Source: an uncultured bacterium (GTDB lineage Bacteria > Bacillota > Clostridia > Lachnospirales > Lachnospiraceae). From it: 23,871 bases of DNA. Position 1 is the stretch's first letter, and each line of letters begins with the position of its first letter. Shown here one piece after another: positions 23,817 to 23,871 of this stretch. The stretch is from the NCBI GenBank assembly GCA_905215405.1, contig CAJMQE010000057.1:1-23871 (forward strand), in the 5' to 3' direction. The notes under the pieces are model-generated. The model was not told where the DNA came from, did not search any database, and was given only the letters and a program-made list of their open reading frames with translations. The position numbers and the translations under genes are program-made.

Positions 23817-23871
23817 TGAGGAGATGGAGGGGGAATCCCGGAAGGGATTCCCCTTTGAATTGAATCGCCGG
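23817..23871. repeat. REP-like 55-bp repeat, copy 2 (cut by window edge)
   Basis: Second exact copy of the 55-bp unit with its 10-bp GGAA-loop hairpin (GGGGAATCCC to GGGATTCCCC). The identity runs to the last base of the window, so the repeat may be longer or the array may continue. The spacer between copies (23737-23816) is G-rich and non-coding. Confidence 0.9.

Noticed and set aside
23781..23835. G-quadruplex from four GGGG tracts
   Set aside because: The tracts are separated by loops of about 8 to 18 nt, and the last one is engaged in a stable hairpin, so folding into a quadruplex is doubtful.

Overview
The window looks like chromosomal DNA from a low-to-mid-GC Clostridia, most likely Lachnospiraceae (inference). 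The signs are strong AGGAGG-type ribosome sites, the one-step LL-diaminopimelate aminotransferase (dapL) with dapF, a eukaryotic-type HisA, QueH, B. subtilis-like GSI-alpha glutamine synthetase with an ANTAR regulator, and a surface protein ending in a TGD-type sorting tail. No phage, IS, CRISPR, tRNA or rRNA genes were recognised.

Layout: (1) 1-5550: the 3' tip of an upstream gene and a strong terminator; a 1088-aa secreted multidomain pectate-lyase-like protein (PL1) with a degenerate hexapeptide stalk; then a 537-aa protein of unknown function with two C-terminal membrane segments. (2) 5496-7762, minus strand: a polar amino-acid ABC transporter (substrate-binding/permease fusion plus ATPase), ended by a bidirectional terminator. 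(3) 8033-12068, plus strand: a hisA-like gene, a membrane diguanylate cyclase, a CorA-type Mg transporter and queH, closely spaced and probably one transcript. (4) 12068-13891: an acidic LiaF-like protein with its own promoter and terminator, and a class I methyltransferase. (5) 13936-17516: a consensus promoter, a leader with an intrinsic terminator (attenuator), glnA, an ANTAR protein with a degenerate receiver, and a uracil-type NCS2 permease; this is a nitrogen/nucleobase block. (6) 17554-20956: a BvgS-like hybrid sensor kinase with two solute-binding sensor domains and an operator-like promoter. (7) 21134-23403: dapF and dapL, the last steps to meso-DAP; dapL has a structured 5' leader. 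(8) 23404-23871: a non-coding repeat island with a 249-nt near-perfect palindrome and two copies of a 55-bp REP-like hairpin repeat.

The best candidates for undescribed biology are non-coding: the dapL leader, where mutually exclusive pairings could hide or expose the ribosome site; the giant palindrome plus hairpin repeats after dapL; and the glnA leader attenuator next to an ANTAR protein that lacks the receiver Asp. All structures were folded by eye, so energies and conservation remain untested.
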